64,000 nt of DNA from Legionella anisa (GTDB taxonomy: Bacteria; Pseudomonadota; Gammaproteobacteria; Legionellales; Legionellaceae), in NCBI RefSeq assembly GCF_001467525.1, contig NZ_LNXS01000029.1:376330-440329 (forward strand). Direction: 5' to 3'. The notes below the pieces were generated by a model. The model had not been told where the DNA came from and did not search any database. It saw nothing but the letters and a program-made list of their open reading frames with translations. Made by a program: the position numbers and the translations under genes. Of this stretch, positions 27,022-36,079 are shown one piece after another (the stretch's first letter is position 1; each line of letters starts with the position of its first letter).

Positions 27022-27148
27022 AGTAGGTTGGGTCGTTGACCCAACAAACACAACTAACAATCACCCATTGCAATCTCATTCACACGTCCAATTCATCGAG
27101 GCCTCGGTGAGCGTATTGAATTGTTGGGTCAAAATGACCCAACCTACT
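27022..27148. repeat. Hairpin element with TAGGTTGGGTC ends
   Basis: Outer arms AGTAGGTTGGGTC (27022-27034) and GACCCAACCTACT (27136-27148) are perfectly complementary, and inner words TTGACCCAACAA and TTGTTGGGTCAA also pair. Related words occur at 46363-46438. It fills part of the 518-bp gap between two effector-like genes, which otherwise shows only a single ATCCCTGC-type REP word near 27199 and the shared upstream block. Confidence 0.6.
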
Positions 27149-27150
27149 AA

Positions 27151-27184
27151 CTATTTACCTGAGAGGAATATCTGAAATTATTTG
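27151..27184 (+). repeat. 34-bp direct repeat, second copy
   Basis: Nearly identical to 26922-26955 at the 3' end of the 554-aa gene. With the first copy it flanks the TAGGTTGGGTC hairpin element, as a target duplication or recombination scar would. Confidence 0.6.
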
Positions 27185-27323
27185 CTCTCTGTTATCCCTG
27201 CTAGGCAGGGATCCATTTGTACCTCTCAAAATGACTCAACCTGCCTGACTAAGCATTGCAAATCAATCCCTGTATTAATGCAAAATTAATAGCCCCTTTA
27301 TTCGATCGTTAAATGCTCATCTT

Positions 27324-27393
27324 TAACCCTATAAGGTGCAAAAATGCGTAGATGAATTCAACTCTCTATAAGCCTGATGCTGGATAATAAATG
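27324..27393 (+). promoter_or_regulatory. Upstream block B, shared by two effector-like genes
   Basis: About 70 bases resembling 25157-25224 from AACCCTATAAGG to GGATAATAAATG. It ends 54 bp before the ATG of the QxE transferase-like gene. Between block and ATG lies one exact PmrA half-site, CTTAATATT (27416-27424), but the second half does not match, so PmrA control is not supported here. Confidence 0.55.
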
Positions 27394-27447
27394 AACGGAT
27401 TTAAGAAATATAAATCTTAATATTTAAGCAATTATAGGAGTAGAAGT

Positions 27448-28899
27448 ATGTTATCTCGCCTTTTTTTACCCGTGAGACAAATGGGTCGACGTATCTATCC
27501 GCGTAGTCAATTTTTTAATCCTAATACAAGAATTGACGGTTTTACTGAACGTTGGTGTAATGAAACAGCGGCCCTTTTACGATGGTGTAATATGGAGCAC
27601 GGGTTTCATCGAAGAAGTATTTCATACTCTTCCACTTCTGAATCAGAATCAGTACCTATTACATCTGAACCTGGACAGACTGCATTTCGTGGATATCCTC
27701 TCCTCAACCTTTTTTTGAATAGACAAGAAACAGACGGAGGTTTATTTACTGTTCCTACGTCACTCACGAATAATGTGAAACCCTACCAAGATACTTTTGA
27801 TATGGCTGAATATGCGAAAGAGAGGAAACGTGAGGCTCTTGTGCATTTAACGGGCAACACTGAATATAGATCATTCACTAAATCCATCCCAGTTGCACTA
27901 GCCTTCGGTTTGTCTAAAGGTCCTGAAAATGGGGCTGTAGTTTTAGAACATTGGGCTAGAGAAGGAACGGCTTTAATAGCATCTGTGTACGGGCCTGCAT
28001 CGGAATTGGATTATGATCAAGTGAATGGCCTATTGTATCAGCAAGAGATTGCTGGTCCTATGCTCCCTTTTGCACGACAAAAATGCACAACAATGTTTTA
28101 CAAAAAAGATGGGTGTCTCAACCCAGAAGCTGGCTTTAATATCATGTCACCGTTTAATTTAGATATAAATCAATTTTTGTTAGCCAATGGTGATCCAAAC
28201 GCGGTAAGAGTGATCCATAAATATGACCGAAAAGCGCTGCAAGCATCTATCGAGTTTAGCGAATGCTATAGAGAACTACTTGAGGGGCAAATGAACAATG
28301 TGGGTAAACATGAATTGCGTGTCCTTCATGAACGAGCACATGATGCCTTTCAAAAAATGCTAAAAGTGGAAGAACAGTTTAGAAAATATATCGCTTCCAG
28401 CATAAAAATGCAGCAAGAGCAAGGCAATCTTTTAATGGCACAAGTAGTTCCCCCTTCTGATATATGCCTCAATACAGCGCTTCGTTGGTACATGAGTGCA
28501 ATTTGCTATTCTAAAGGGAAATTCCTTACCCATACCGATAACGAGTGTACATTAAACGTAAAACAAGGTGATTTTATTTTAGAATTGCCTCAACAATCTG
28601 GGGCGAGAGTCACCAAAACGTTCAGTAAAGAAGAAGCTCTTGGTATTTTACCTCATGTAATGCTCCCTACTTTTGATTTAATCTCCCCAGATGGTCACTT
28701 TGATATCAGTGAGCGTTTGCCTGATCCTATAGAGCAATTACTCGTTACTTCATTTATTACACAACTTATGCACAAAAAAGATCCACATGTAGGCAATCTC
28801 AGATTTCAAACTCCTGATGCATCTGAGATAAGAAGTTTATGTGAAAATGAAATTAATAATGTTCAATTAATCAGTCAAGGATATTGCCTCTATGAATAA
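27448..28899 (+). CDS. ADP-ribosyltransferase-like protein (R-SFT-QxE type), probable effector
   Basis: A 483-aa protein without a signal peptide. Three elements follow the ADP-ribosyltransferase order: an arginine in TAFRGYP (Arg81), a strand motif YRSFTKSIPVALAF (SFT at 142-144, the STS equivalent with the usual following Ala/Phe), and YQQEIAGPMLPF, in which Gln198-x-Glu200 sits before a hydrophobic strand. QxE is the catalytic pattern of C3-like and related toxins. The C-terminal half (about 230-483) is helical and unrecognised. It shares an upstream block with the preceding gene and overlaps the next gene by 8 bp. The transferase call is an inference from motifs. Confidence 0.65.
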   Translation: MLSRLFLPVRQMGRRIYPRSQFFNPNTRIDGFTERWCNETAALLRWCNMEHGFHRRSISYSSTSESESVPITSEPGQTAFRGYPLLNLFLNRQETDGGLFTVPTSLTNNVKPYQDTFDMAEYAKERKREALVHLTGNTEYRSFTKSIPVALAFGLSKGPENGAVVLEHWAREGTALIASVYGPASELDYDQVNGLLYQQEIAGPMLPFARQKCTTMFYKKDGCLNPEAGFNIMSPFNLDINQFLLANGDPNAVRVIHKYDRKALQASIEFSECYRELLEGQMNNVGKHELRVLHERAHDAFQKMLKVEEQFRKYIASSIKMQQEQGNLLMAQVVPPSDICLNTALRWYMSAICYSKGKFLTHTDNECTLNVKQGDFILELPQQSGARVTKTFSKEEALGILPHVMLPTFDLISPDGHFDISERLPDPIEQLLVTSFITQLMHKKDPHVGNLRFQTPDASEIRSLCENEINNVQLISQGYCLYE

Positions 28900-29182
28900 G
28901 TTGATTTTAACACAGCTACTTAATGAGAAAGCGAATCCAGGTACTGTTTGCAGATTAAAAAGCTCCTTTGAGAGCCTGGAGAAAGCACAACATTATATGG
29001 ATAGTGCGAATGGCGTACCAGGATTAATTGGGTATTTACTGCCCAGGTTAATAAATGGTCAGGTAAAATATAATGTACAATTAATGTTATACAATCAATT
29101 CGATAAAAAGCGATTTAAGGATTTTATAGAGGCGTTTGAAGATGTTGAAATAATACCAACATCCTCTATGAAGGAACAATAA
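28892..29182 (+). CDS. Small protein coupled to the ADP-ribosyltransferase-like gene
   Basis: A 96-aa product whose ATG lies inside the last codons of the preceding gene (8-bp overlap), so translation is probably coupled. It is soluble, with a mixed helix and strand pattern (SFESLEKAQHYMDSANG, YNVQLMLYNQFDKKRFKDF). I recognise no family. Its position suggests a partner such as an antidote, chaperone or regulator of the larger protein, but the sequence does not prove it. A strong hairpin follows. Confidence 0.65.
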   Translation: MNKLILTQLLNEKANPGTVCRLKSSFESLEKAQHYMDSANGVPGLIGYLLPRLINGQVKYNVQLMLYNQFDKKRFKDFIEAFEDVEIIPTSSMKEQ

Positions 29183-29193
29183 GTGAATGACTA

Positions 29194-29224
29194 AGCATAA
29201 ATCACCATAAATGTGATTTATGCT
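29194..29224. terminator. 12-bp hairpin after the two-gene unit
   Basis: AGCATAAATCAC and GTGATTTATGCT pair perfectly around a 7-base loop, just after the 96-aa gene and between it and the convergent uvrB. A U-tract is weak on both sides. Confidence 0.6.
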
Positions 29225-29305
29225 GTTATCGTGTAAAGATTTTTATTGGATCACTAGAAAACACCCATCTAACTGAGTTTAAATAATCCAAACTTGCCTA
29301 TTGGT

Positions 29306-31297
29306 TTATCTGTTTATTAATTGCTCTTTTAATAAAAGATACTCATCGCGAACCTTGGCCGCCGCTTCAAACTCCATATTTTTTGCATGCAAATACATTT
29401 GTTTTTCCAAGGTGTTAATGTGTTTCACTAGTTCTTGCGTTGACCAATGCATGTATTCTGGGCTTGGTTCGGCAACTGCCGCATTACGCTTTCCGTGATA
29501 AGCCCCTTCCATGATATCGCTTATGGACTTATTAATCCCTTTAGGTGTGATTCCATGTGCTTCGTTAAACGCTTTTTGCTTCTCACGTCTTCGGTCAGTC
29601 TCATCCAAAGCTCTTTGCATGGAACCAGTCATCTTATCGGCATAAAGAATGGCACGTCCATTCATGTTACGTGCCGCACGCCCTATGGTTTGGATCAAAG
29701 AACGATCGGAACGTAAAAAACCCTCTTTATCTGCATCAAGAATAGCAACTAATGCGACTTCTGGCATATCCAAACCTTCGCGTAACAAATTGATCCCCAC
29801 CAAAACATCAAATACCCCCAGACGCAGGTCACGAATAATTTCAACCCGCTCAACCGTATCGATATCTGAATGCAAATAGCGTACTTTAATGCCATGTTCG
29901 TTCAAATAGTCGGTTAAATCTTCTGCCATTCGTTTCGTTAAAGTGGTCACTAAAACCCGTCCGCTTTGTTGGATCACGTAACGAATTTCTGACATTAAAT
30001 CATCAACCTGAGTGCGTACAGGACGAATTTCTACTTGTGGATCGACAAGACCTGTAGGACGCACTACCTGCTCGGCAACGTTATCAGAATTCTCTTGTTC
30101 ATAAGGACCTGGGGTTGCTGAAATGTAAATCGTTTGTGGCGAGCGCCCTTCAAACTCTTCAAACCGTAATGGTCGGTTATCCAGGGCCGAAGGCAGTCTA
30201 AAACCGTACTGAACCAATGTTTCCTTGCGGGATCGGTCTCCTCGATACATCCCGCCAATTTGTGGAACAGTGACATGGGACTCATCAATAATCAGCAATG
30301 CTTCATCTGGCAAATAGTCAAATAAAGTTGGAGGCGGTTCACCCGCCTCACGCGCCGATAAATAACGGGAATAGTTTTCAATGCCAGAGCAATAACCTAA
30401 CTCCAGCATCATTTCCATATCAAAAACAGTGCGTTGCTCTAAACGCTGTGCTTCGACTAATTTATTCTGCTCCTTAAACTCAGCCAGGCGCTCTTGTAAT
30501 TCTTCTTTGACCCAATCCACCGTTTGCAAAATACGATCACGTGGTGTCACGTAATGAGTTTTAGGAAAAATAGTGATCCGCGGTACACGGCGCAGAATTT
30601 CTCCAGTAAGTGGGTCAAACTGAGCAATGTTTTCCACCTCGTCATCAAATAATTCAATGCGTATTGCATCTCGTTCCGAGTCGGCAGGAAAAATATCAAT
30701 AATATCCCCGTGCACTCGAAACTGGCCACGCTCCAGGGATAAGTTACTTCGAGTGTACTGCATTTCAGCAAGTCGTCTTAAAATTTTACGTTGATCGGAT
30801 TGTTCTCCACGGGAAAGATGTAATACCATACGTAAATAGGAATCAGGATCACCCAAACCATAAATTGCAGAAACTGTTGCGACAATAATCGCATCTTTAC
30901 GTTCAATTAAGGCTTTGGTTGCAGACAAACGCATCTGTTCTATGTGCTCATTGATGGATGAATCTTTTTCAATAAAGGTATCCGAAGCAGGCACATAAGC
31001 TTCTGGCTGATAATAATCATAGTAGGAAACGAAATATTCCACTGCATTGTCGGGGAAATATGCTTTAAATTCGCCATAAAGTTGGGCAGCGAGCGTTTTG
31101 TTGGGAGCCATAATCAAAGCAGGACGGCGCATGGCTTGAATAACATGTGCTATAGTAAAGGTCTTGCCCGAACCCGTAACCCCTAAAAGGGTTTGTTTGG
31201 ATAAACCTGATTTCAAGCCGTCAATTAATGAGGCTATGGCGGTCGGCTGGTCGCCAGCGGGCTTATAATCGGCATATATTTTAAATAAATCTTTCAT
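29306..31297 (-). CDS. uvrB: Excinuclease ABC subunit B
   Basis: Damage-recognition helicase-like subunit of nucleotide excision repair. The ATG at 31297 is chosen because it gives [18 protein letters not shown], matching the family N-terminus, and avoids overlap with the divergent aminotransferase gene. The 663-aa protein has Walker [11 protein letters not shown], the beta-hairpin region [12 protein letters not shown], the DESH box, the helicase C-terminal motifs ([18 protein letters not shown]) and a C-terminal UVR motif. All are intact. Confidence 0.97.
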   Translation of the reverse strand: MKDLFKIYADYKPAGDQPTAIASLIDGLKSGLSKQTLLGVTGSGKTFTIAHVIQAMRRPALIMAPNKTLAAQLYGEFKAYFPDNAVEYFVSYYDYYQPEAYVPASDTFIEKDSSINEHIEQMRLSATKALIERKDAIIVATVSAIYGLGDPDSYLRMVLHLSRGEQSDQRKILRRLAEMQYTRSNLSLERGQFRVHGDIIDIFPADSERDAIRIELFDDEVENIAQFDPLTGEILRRVPRITIFPKTHYVTPRDRILQTVDWVKEELQERLAEFKEQNKLVEAQRLEQRTVFDMEMMLELGYCSGIENYSRYLSAREAGEPPPTLFDYLPDEALLIIDESHVTVPQIGGMYRGDRSRKETLVQYGFRLPSALDNRPLRFEEFEGRSPQTIYISATPGPYEQENSDNVAEQVVRPTGLVDPQVEIRPVRTQVDDLMSEIRYVIQQSGRVLVTTLTKRMAEDLTDYLNEHGIKVRYLHSDIDTVERVEIIRDLRLGVFDVLVGINLLREGLDMPEVALVAILDADKEGFLRSDRSLIQTIGRAARNMNGRAILYADKMTGSMQRALDETDRRREKQKAFNEAHGITPKGINKSISDIMEGAYHGKRNAAVAEPSPEYMHWSTQELVKHINTLEKQMYLHAKNMEFEAAAKVRDEYLLLKEQLINR

Positions 31298-31329
31298 ATC
31301 TTTATTAGTATATCTCACAGGAGCAACAA

Positions 31330-32508
31330 ATGGATATCGCATTAGCAAAACGCGTGCAAAAAGTTAAGCCTTCACCTACTTTGGCTGTAGCAGCAAAGGC
31401 TACCCAAATGCGTGCTCAAGGGCATGATGTCATTAATCTGGGTACTGGTGAACCCGATTTTGACACACCCAATTACATTAAAGAAGCGGCTATCGCTGCC
31501 ATTAATCAAGGCCACACTAAATATACAGCTGTTGATGGCATCCCTGAGCTTAAAGAAGCCGTTAAAAATAAATTCAAGAAAGATAATGGTCTTGATTATC
31601 AGCCCAATCAAATTTTAGTTTCAGTGGGTGGCAAACAAAGTTGTTACAATCTTTGCCAAGCCCTACTTAATCCAGGTGATGAAGTGATTATTCCTGCGCC
31701 ATACTGGGTTTCTTACCCCGATATGGTCTTATTGGCTGACGCAACACCGGTTATTATTTCTACAACCCCAGCACAACGTTATAAAATCAATGCCCAACAA
31801 CTCGAAGAAGCCATCACCCCCAAAACTCGATTGATCTTTTTAAATAGTCCATCCAATCCATCAGGGGTAGCTTACACCTTTGACGAATTAAAAGCTCTAG
31901 CTGAGGTCTTAAAAAAACATCCGCAAATTATTATTGCTACGGATGATATGTACGAACATATTCTTTGGAGCCAACCTTTTGCTAACATTCTTAACGCATG
32001 TCCCGAATTATATGAACGAACAATTGTATTAAACGGTGTCTCCAAAGCATATGCCATGACCGGTTGGCGCATTGGTTATGCAGCAGGCCCCGCTCCACTA
32101 ATGAATGCGATGAAAACCATCCAGTCTCAATCGACCTCAAATCCTTGCTCCATCGCACAAAGAGCAGCCGTAGCCGCACTAACAGGCGGCAATGAGAGTG
32201 TTTTAGAAATGGTAAAAGCCTTTCGCAAAAGACACGACTTTGTAGCCTCCAGATTGCAAGAAATCGCTGGTGTAGAAGTTATTCCAGCTGACGGTACTTT
32301 TTATATTTTCCCAAGCGTCCAAGCAATCATAGAAAAGCGTAACTATGTCAATGACCTTGAATTTTCTGAAAAACTATTAGTTGAAGAAGGGGTTGCCTTA
32401 GTACCTGGCTCCGCATTTGGCAATGAAGGCTGCATCCGTTTATCCTTTGCAACCAGCATGGAAACATTACAAGATGCCCTGAACCGCCTACAACGTTTTT
32501 GCAGTTAA
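31330..32508 (+). CDS. Aspartate/aromatic aminotransferase, class I
   Basis: A 392-aa pyridoxal-phosphate enzyme, most similar in motifs to the AspB/AspC-type class I aminotransferases that convert aspartate and 2-oxoglutarate to oxaloacetate and glutamate. It shows [12 protein letters not shown], the substrate-loop LNSPSNPSG, a cofactor aspartate in [10 protein letters not shown], and the Schiff-base lysine in [15 protein letters not shown]. The C-terminal CIRLSFATS carries the carboxylate-binding arginine. It is divergent from uvrB, with 32 bp between the starts. Confidence 0.93.
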   Translation: MDIALAKRVQKVKPSPTLAVAAKATQMRAQGHDVINLGTGEPDFDTPNYIKEAAIAAINQGHTKYTAVDGIPELKEAVKNKFKKDNGLDYQPNQILVSVGGKQSCYNLCQALLNPGDEVIIPAPYWVSYPDMVLLADATPVIISTTPAQRYKINAQQLEEAITPKTRLIFLNSPSNPSGVAYTFDELKALAEVLKKHPQIIIATDDMYEHILWSQPFANILNACPELYERTIVLNGVSKAYAMTGWRIGYAAGPAPLMNAMKTIQSQSTSNPCSIAQRAAVAALTGGNESVLEMVKAFRKRHDFVASRLQEIAGVEVIPADGTFYIFPSVQAIIEKRNYVNDLEFSEKLLVEEGVALVPGSAFGNEGCIRLSFATSMETLQDALNRLQRFCS

Positions 32509-32518
32509 AACCTTGAAT

Positions 32519-32541
32519 CCCTTCTCCCAAACGGGAGAAGG
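32519..32541 (+). terminator. REP-like hairpin after the aminotransferase gene
   Basis: CCCTTCTCCC and CGGGAGAAGG pair around AAA, followed by a second small hairpin (CCCGCTAAGGCGG). This composite word is a common intergenic REP type and may also end transcription. Confidence 0.55.
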
Positions 32542-32652
32542 TGCCCGCTAAGGCGGATGAGGGTGTACCTATATCACATTCCTAAAATACTATAACAAAA
32601 CAAAAATCCCCTATATCAAAGTCAAATTTTAAAAAATTATTCTTAAATCTAC

Positions 32653-32681
32653 TTGACCCTCAATCAGAATCGTTTTAAGAT
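32653..32681 (+). promoter_or_regulatory. Promoter of tRNA-Asn
   Basis: TTGACC (32653-32658), a 17-base spacer, then TAAGAT (32676-32681). It ends 12 bases before the tRNA. Confidence 0.65.
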
Positions 32682-32692
32682 TCCGACCCTAT

Positions 32693-32768
32693 TCCCCGGT
32701 AGCTCAGTCGGTAGAGCGGATGACTGTTAATCATTAGGTCACAAGTTCGAGTCTTGTCCGGGGAGCCA
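32693..32768 (+). tRNA. tRNA-Asn (GTT)
   Basis: 76 bases folding as a tRNA. The acceptor stem TCCCCGG/CCGGGGA is perfect. The D-loop region AGCTCAGTCGGTAGAGC, an anticodon arm with GTT at 32726-32728, and a T-arm with GTTCGAGTC are present. The discriminator is G and CCA is encoded. It has its own promoter. Confidence 0.97.
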
Positions 32769-32869
32769 AATCCTGTCTGGGTTTTGGCGAATTTCAAGTT
32801 TTCCCTTACTGAAGCTTGGTACCAGTTTTGGTACCGATTTTAGAAATACACCCCATTGAAGTTAAAGTC

Positions 32870-34018
32870 CTAGTTCTTAGCCAATATCATTTCAGCCAGA
32901 TGATTAAAGGTTGGCATTATTGAAGCAATTGTAATATCTTCTTTTTCTAGTAATTTTTCTAATTGATTAACCTCAGATTTCACAAGTGTAATTTTAACCA
33001 AATTATTCTTCATAGTAGAAATTAATTTTTCATCATGAGAAACCAGATCAGTAAAATATGAAATTAGATCAGGCCATTTTCCATATCTAAGAAAATAGAA
33101 GTTATCAAATTTCATGGATATTAAGTTAGCTTGTTGTATATGTAAAAAATCATGTTCTGAAGGCAAAAAACGGTTAAACAATTCAATTGTGGACCCTTCG
33201 TATAAATTATCATTAAATGGATTTTTCACCATAGTCGGATTAAATGCCCATACACATATTTTTTCTGGTTTCTTTTTAATTTTTTGAAACTGCCAACAAC
33301 AAAAGAAAGCAGCTATCCATGGTTTATACGTCCAATCTAACAATCTTGTTGGTATTCCTATATGTTGAGCAGTACATATTAAATTCCAATCAATCTTATT
33401 TACTGTCAGAAAAGAAATATCAAAATAACCAGCCTCCGAAAATAGCCAATCAAAATCATAGGGATGTTTTATTAGATAAGCACCGTAATTAATTATTTGC
33501 TCTGTAATTCTATCTAGTGGAAAAGAGGCATTTAAATCTTGCTCTAAGATAGAAGGTGTACCAAAAGGATAATAATTAGTTATAGGAAGTCTAACCCTGA
33601 TTGATTCCTCAGCAAATCTTTCTAGAAGAAATCTTTCTAGAAGGACTTGTTTGATAAGCATCAACAATCTAGCTCGCTTCTTCCTATCAGGTGCAAAATT
33701 AAATTCATTTCCGTTTGTAGGATTGATTAATTCAATAAATTTTTGACTTAATTTACCCCGAAACTCATTAAAAGAATTTTGAATTTTACTATATTTTGAT
33801 GCATAGAAATTTATCTTGAAATTACCTCTGAAGGCTATTGGTTGTAAGGCGAATGTATGATTTCCAAGTCCACGAAATATCCATGGATAATCAAGCTCAT
33901 TATTTAAATCCCAACGTGCATTACTTTTTCTCAAATATTCTAGAAATTCATCTGCTGATTTACATTCAATAGAGGTATATATTTGATCGTCTTCACTCAT
34001 GTTAATAACTATTTCCAT
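32870..34018 (-). CDS. FRG-domain protein
   Basis: A 382-aa protein with the FRG domain: an N-terminal WIFRGLGNHTFALQPIAFRG and the later GIPTRLLDWTYKPWIAAFFC. The domain occurs in phage-, plasmid- and defence-associated proteins, and its biochemical role is not settled. The gene is very AT-rich, lies next to tRNA-Asn and has no functional partner, which suggests horizontal gain. A short internal duplication gives LLERFLLERF. Two starts are possible (34018 and 34000); neither has a convincing ribosome-binding site. Confidence 0.82.
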   Translation of the reverse strand: MEIVINMSEDDQIYTSIECKSADEFLEYLRKSNARWDLNNELDYPWIFRGLGNHTFALQPIAFRGNFKINFYASKYSKIQNSFNEFRGKLSQKFIELINPTNGNEFNFAPDRKKRARLLMLIKQVLLERFLLERFAEESIRVRLPITNYYPFGTPSILEQDLNASFPLDRITEQIINYGAYLIKHPYDFDWLFSEAGYFDISFLTVNKIDWNLICTAQHIGIPTRLLDWTYKPWIAAFFCCWQFQKIKKKPEKICVWAFNPTMVKNPFNDNLYEGSTIELFNRFLPSEHDFLHIQQANLISMKFDNFYFLRYGKWPDLISYFTDLVSHDEKLISTMKNNLVKITLVKSEVNQLEKLLEKEDITIASIMPTFNHLAEMILAKN

Positions 34019-34205
34019 GTGATTCTTTTAAAATTGTAGTACATGGTCACTATAATGAATGATTAATGCATTTATATATGCTCAACTCCATAAAATCATT
34101 TGCCCTGTCTTTGGTTTAGTGTTGGTCGAGCGGCTCACTCAAAGTTGAAACCCAGCCATGCTGTATAGCTCGAAGTAGGGGGCAAATCAACCGTTATACG
34201 AGATT

Positions 34206-34310
34206 ATGGGGTCGCGTCTTGCCTTTTGCCTTAATGCTATTATCTCTTGTAAATCAATTGGCTATCATAGTGGTTCGATTACTAAGGCAAAAGGCAAGAC
34301 GCGACCCCAT
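34206..34310. repeat. REP/MITE-like element with 28-bp perfect inverted arms
   Basis: Arms at 34206-34233 and 34283-34310 are perfectly complementary (ATGGGGTCGCGTCTTGCC and so on), with a 49-bp centre. The short open frame across it is not protein-like. It lies in the 491-bp gap between the FRG gene and the kinase gene; the remainder of that gap holds the kinase promoter. Confidence 0.75.
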
Positions 34311-34432
34311 TTTTCCTTAGCCATACTATTAGACTCATCTCAATTAGCCTCTCGCTCAATGTTACCCAAGCCTGGTTATAATTCTAATTATTGTGCTCAA
34401 TTCAAATTTCATACCAATATGCGATGCATATT

Positions 34433-34465
34433 CTTAATAAAACATTAAGGTTTAATTGATATTAT
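34433..34465 (+). promoter_or_regulatory. PmrA-like box and -10 of the kinase gene
   Basis: CTTAATAAA, two bases, ATTAAGGTT (34433-34452), then seven bases and TATTAT (34460-34465). Thirteen of 18 positions match the PmrA consensus. The seven-base gap to the -10 is the same as at the ADP-ribosyltransferase promoter. It is weaker than that site. Confidence 0.5.
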
Positions 34466-34509
34466 ACAAACTTTAGTTATTATGATCATATTTTAACCTA
34501 GGATATGTT

Positions 34510-35895
34510 ATGCCACCATCCCTTAAAAGTTCTCCTTTACTAGTAAAAGGACAAAAAATTGCACGTGATAAGTCCGTTCTTGATTCCCACACTGAAATAA
34601 GTATAGAAAATTCGGAAGGTGCACAGGATTCTTATGAGTTGATGCAAACCTTAGGGCGCGGTGCCTTCGGAAAAGTTTCTAAAGCAATCAATTCTCGAAC
34701 CGGATCTATTAGAGCTATTAAAAAAATAAAACTTGAATTTAAAGATAGTGATCAATTTATTCAAGATATAGAAGCTTTAGAAAAAGAAGCGACAGTGGGC
34801 GCTCATGCATCTTTTACCCAAGCGCTATTGTTCTTCCCAAATATTGAGAAAAACCGTTTTGATGCTTATATGGTAAGTGAATTTTGTCAAGGTAAGGATT
34901 TAAAACAATTCATTCAAGACGGCAACTATACCCCTGAAGAATTTCTTATCATTATGCGGGGTATGTTTGGTGAGATGCGTCGTATTCATAAATTGGGTAT
35001 CATTCATGCCGACTTCAAACCCGCTAATTTTATAGTAAACGATGATTTAACTGTAAAAATTGTTGATTATGGATTTGCAACTTTTCAAGATGAAGAAAAC
35101 CCTGAACCTCAAGGTACGCCACGCTATTCACCCGCTGAGTTATTTTCCGGAGCCAGTATTACGCAAAAAGGAGATATTTATTCCACAGGAATTACAGCTG
35201 CAGAAGGACTAGGGCTAGTACATGAAGAACCTTTGGATTTAAACGGAAAAAAAATAGTAAGACTGGTGGCCAATGGAAACATGGAGAAAGATCTGGCTAA
35301 ATGCTGTCCAAAATTGTCCTCAAAACAGGTAAAGATATTGGCAGATATTCTACAAAAAATGACAAAGCAGTCTCCTAGTAAAAGGCTAAGCCCTGAAGAG
35401 TTTGATGAAATGTTATCCATTTATGACAAAGAAATTTTAAAAATTCCGCCTGTCCCTGAAGTGGTAAAAAATGTAGATACCTTGCTTAAGGACGTTATTT
35501 CTATGTTGGAATCTAGAGTTCTAAAAGCCTCTCCACAGGAAAAACAAGCTATAGAACAGACACTAGGAGAAACAATATTTACGTCTGAACAATTGAAACA
35601 TCCTAAAACTCTATATGCACTGCGCGAAAAAATAGCACGATCCGGCCAAGAAGAACGCAAAGATTTCACCTTTGCGCGACAAATTATGGGCGAGTTTAAC
35701 TATATTACCAAACATAGATTAAGTGGAAATAAATTTACCAGTGAACATACTTCAAAATTAGATTCATTTAAGAGAAAGATAAATCAAATTTTGCCAGTTG
35801 AACCTTGGAGTAAACTCAGTGTTGCAGGATCAGTTGCAGCAGTCAGAGAAGAAGTGGAAAAACAATATCAACATAACTTCAGTTCTTTAAAATAG
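34510..35895 (+). CDS. Eukaryotic-like Ser/Thr protein kinase, probable effector
   Basis: A 461-aa soluble protein with a full protein-kinase domain (about 42-310): glycine loop GRGAFG (49-54), RAIKK with Lys71, a C-helix Glu near 91-93, catalytic loop HADFKPAN (166-173) in which HRD is HAD, DYG (186-188) replacing DFG, and SPAE (207-210) for APE. All residues needed for catalysis are present. The C-terminal 150 residues are helical, and no membrane anchor or sensor domain is seen. Lack of anchor and cognate phosphatase argues against a resident bacterial signalling kinase and fits the LegK-type effectors. A PmrA-like promoter supports this. Confidence 0.85.
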   Translation: MPPSLKSSPLLVKGQKIARDKSVLDSHTEISIENSEGAQDSYELMQTLGRGAFGKVSKAINSRTGSIRAIKKIKLEFKDSDQFIQDIEALEKEATVGAHASFTQALLFFPNIEKNRFDAYMVSEFCQGKDLKQFIQDGNYTPEEFLIIMRGMFGEMRRIHKLGIIHADFKPANFIVNDDLTVKIVDYGFATFQDEENPEPQGTPRYSPAELFSGASITQKGDIYSTGITAAEGLGLVHEEPLDLNGKKIVRLVANGNMEKDLAKCCPKLSSKQVKILADILQKMTKQSPSKRLSPEEFDEMLSIYDKEILKIPPVPEVVKNVDTLLKDVISMLESRVLKASPQEKQAIEQTLGETIFTSEQLKHPKTLYALREKIARSGQEERKDFTFARQIMGEFNYITKHRLSGNKFTSEHTSKLDSFKRKINQILPVEPWSKLSVAGSVAAVREEVEKQYQHNFSSLK

Positions 35896-35932
35896 ATAAA
35901 TTAATAAATTAGTAAGCAATGCCTATAGAGAG

Positions 35933-36075
35933 TAGGGGCTGTTTCCATTTCTACTCTCTTGGCCAAACTGTCCTGATTTTCTGGGCTGCTATGCTCACAT
36001 ACCTTATGTATGCTGCGCTTCGGTACTCGAAAATCAGGCCATTTTGGCTCAAGCTAGCGAAATGTAAAAACCCTA
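35933..36075 (-). repeat. TA-bounded palindromic element, copy 1
   Basis: Starts TAGGGGCTGTTTCC and ends AACCCTA. The inner arms (TCTTGGCCAAACTGTCCTGATTTTC and GAAAATCAGGCCATTTTGGCTC) pair, with a second inner stem around GCTCACATAC. It is related to 52193-52331, 56741-56809 and 61920-62058 and lies in reverse orientation relative to copies 2 and 4. It is about 143 bp with no coding capacity, as in MITEs. Confidence 0.75.
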
Positions 36076-36079
36076 AGGT

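Noticed and set aside
27416..27424. PmrA box upstream of the QxE transferase-like gene
   Set aside because: Only one half-site matches; the second half, two bases on, does not, and the position is too close to the start codon.
32693..34200. Integrative island with attachment-site repeats at tRNA-Asn
   Set aside because: I searched by eye for a second copy of the tRNA 3' end downstream and found none, and there is no integrase gene.
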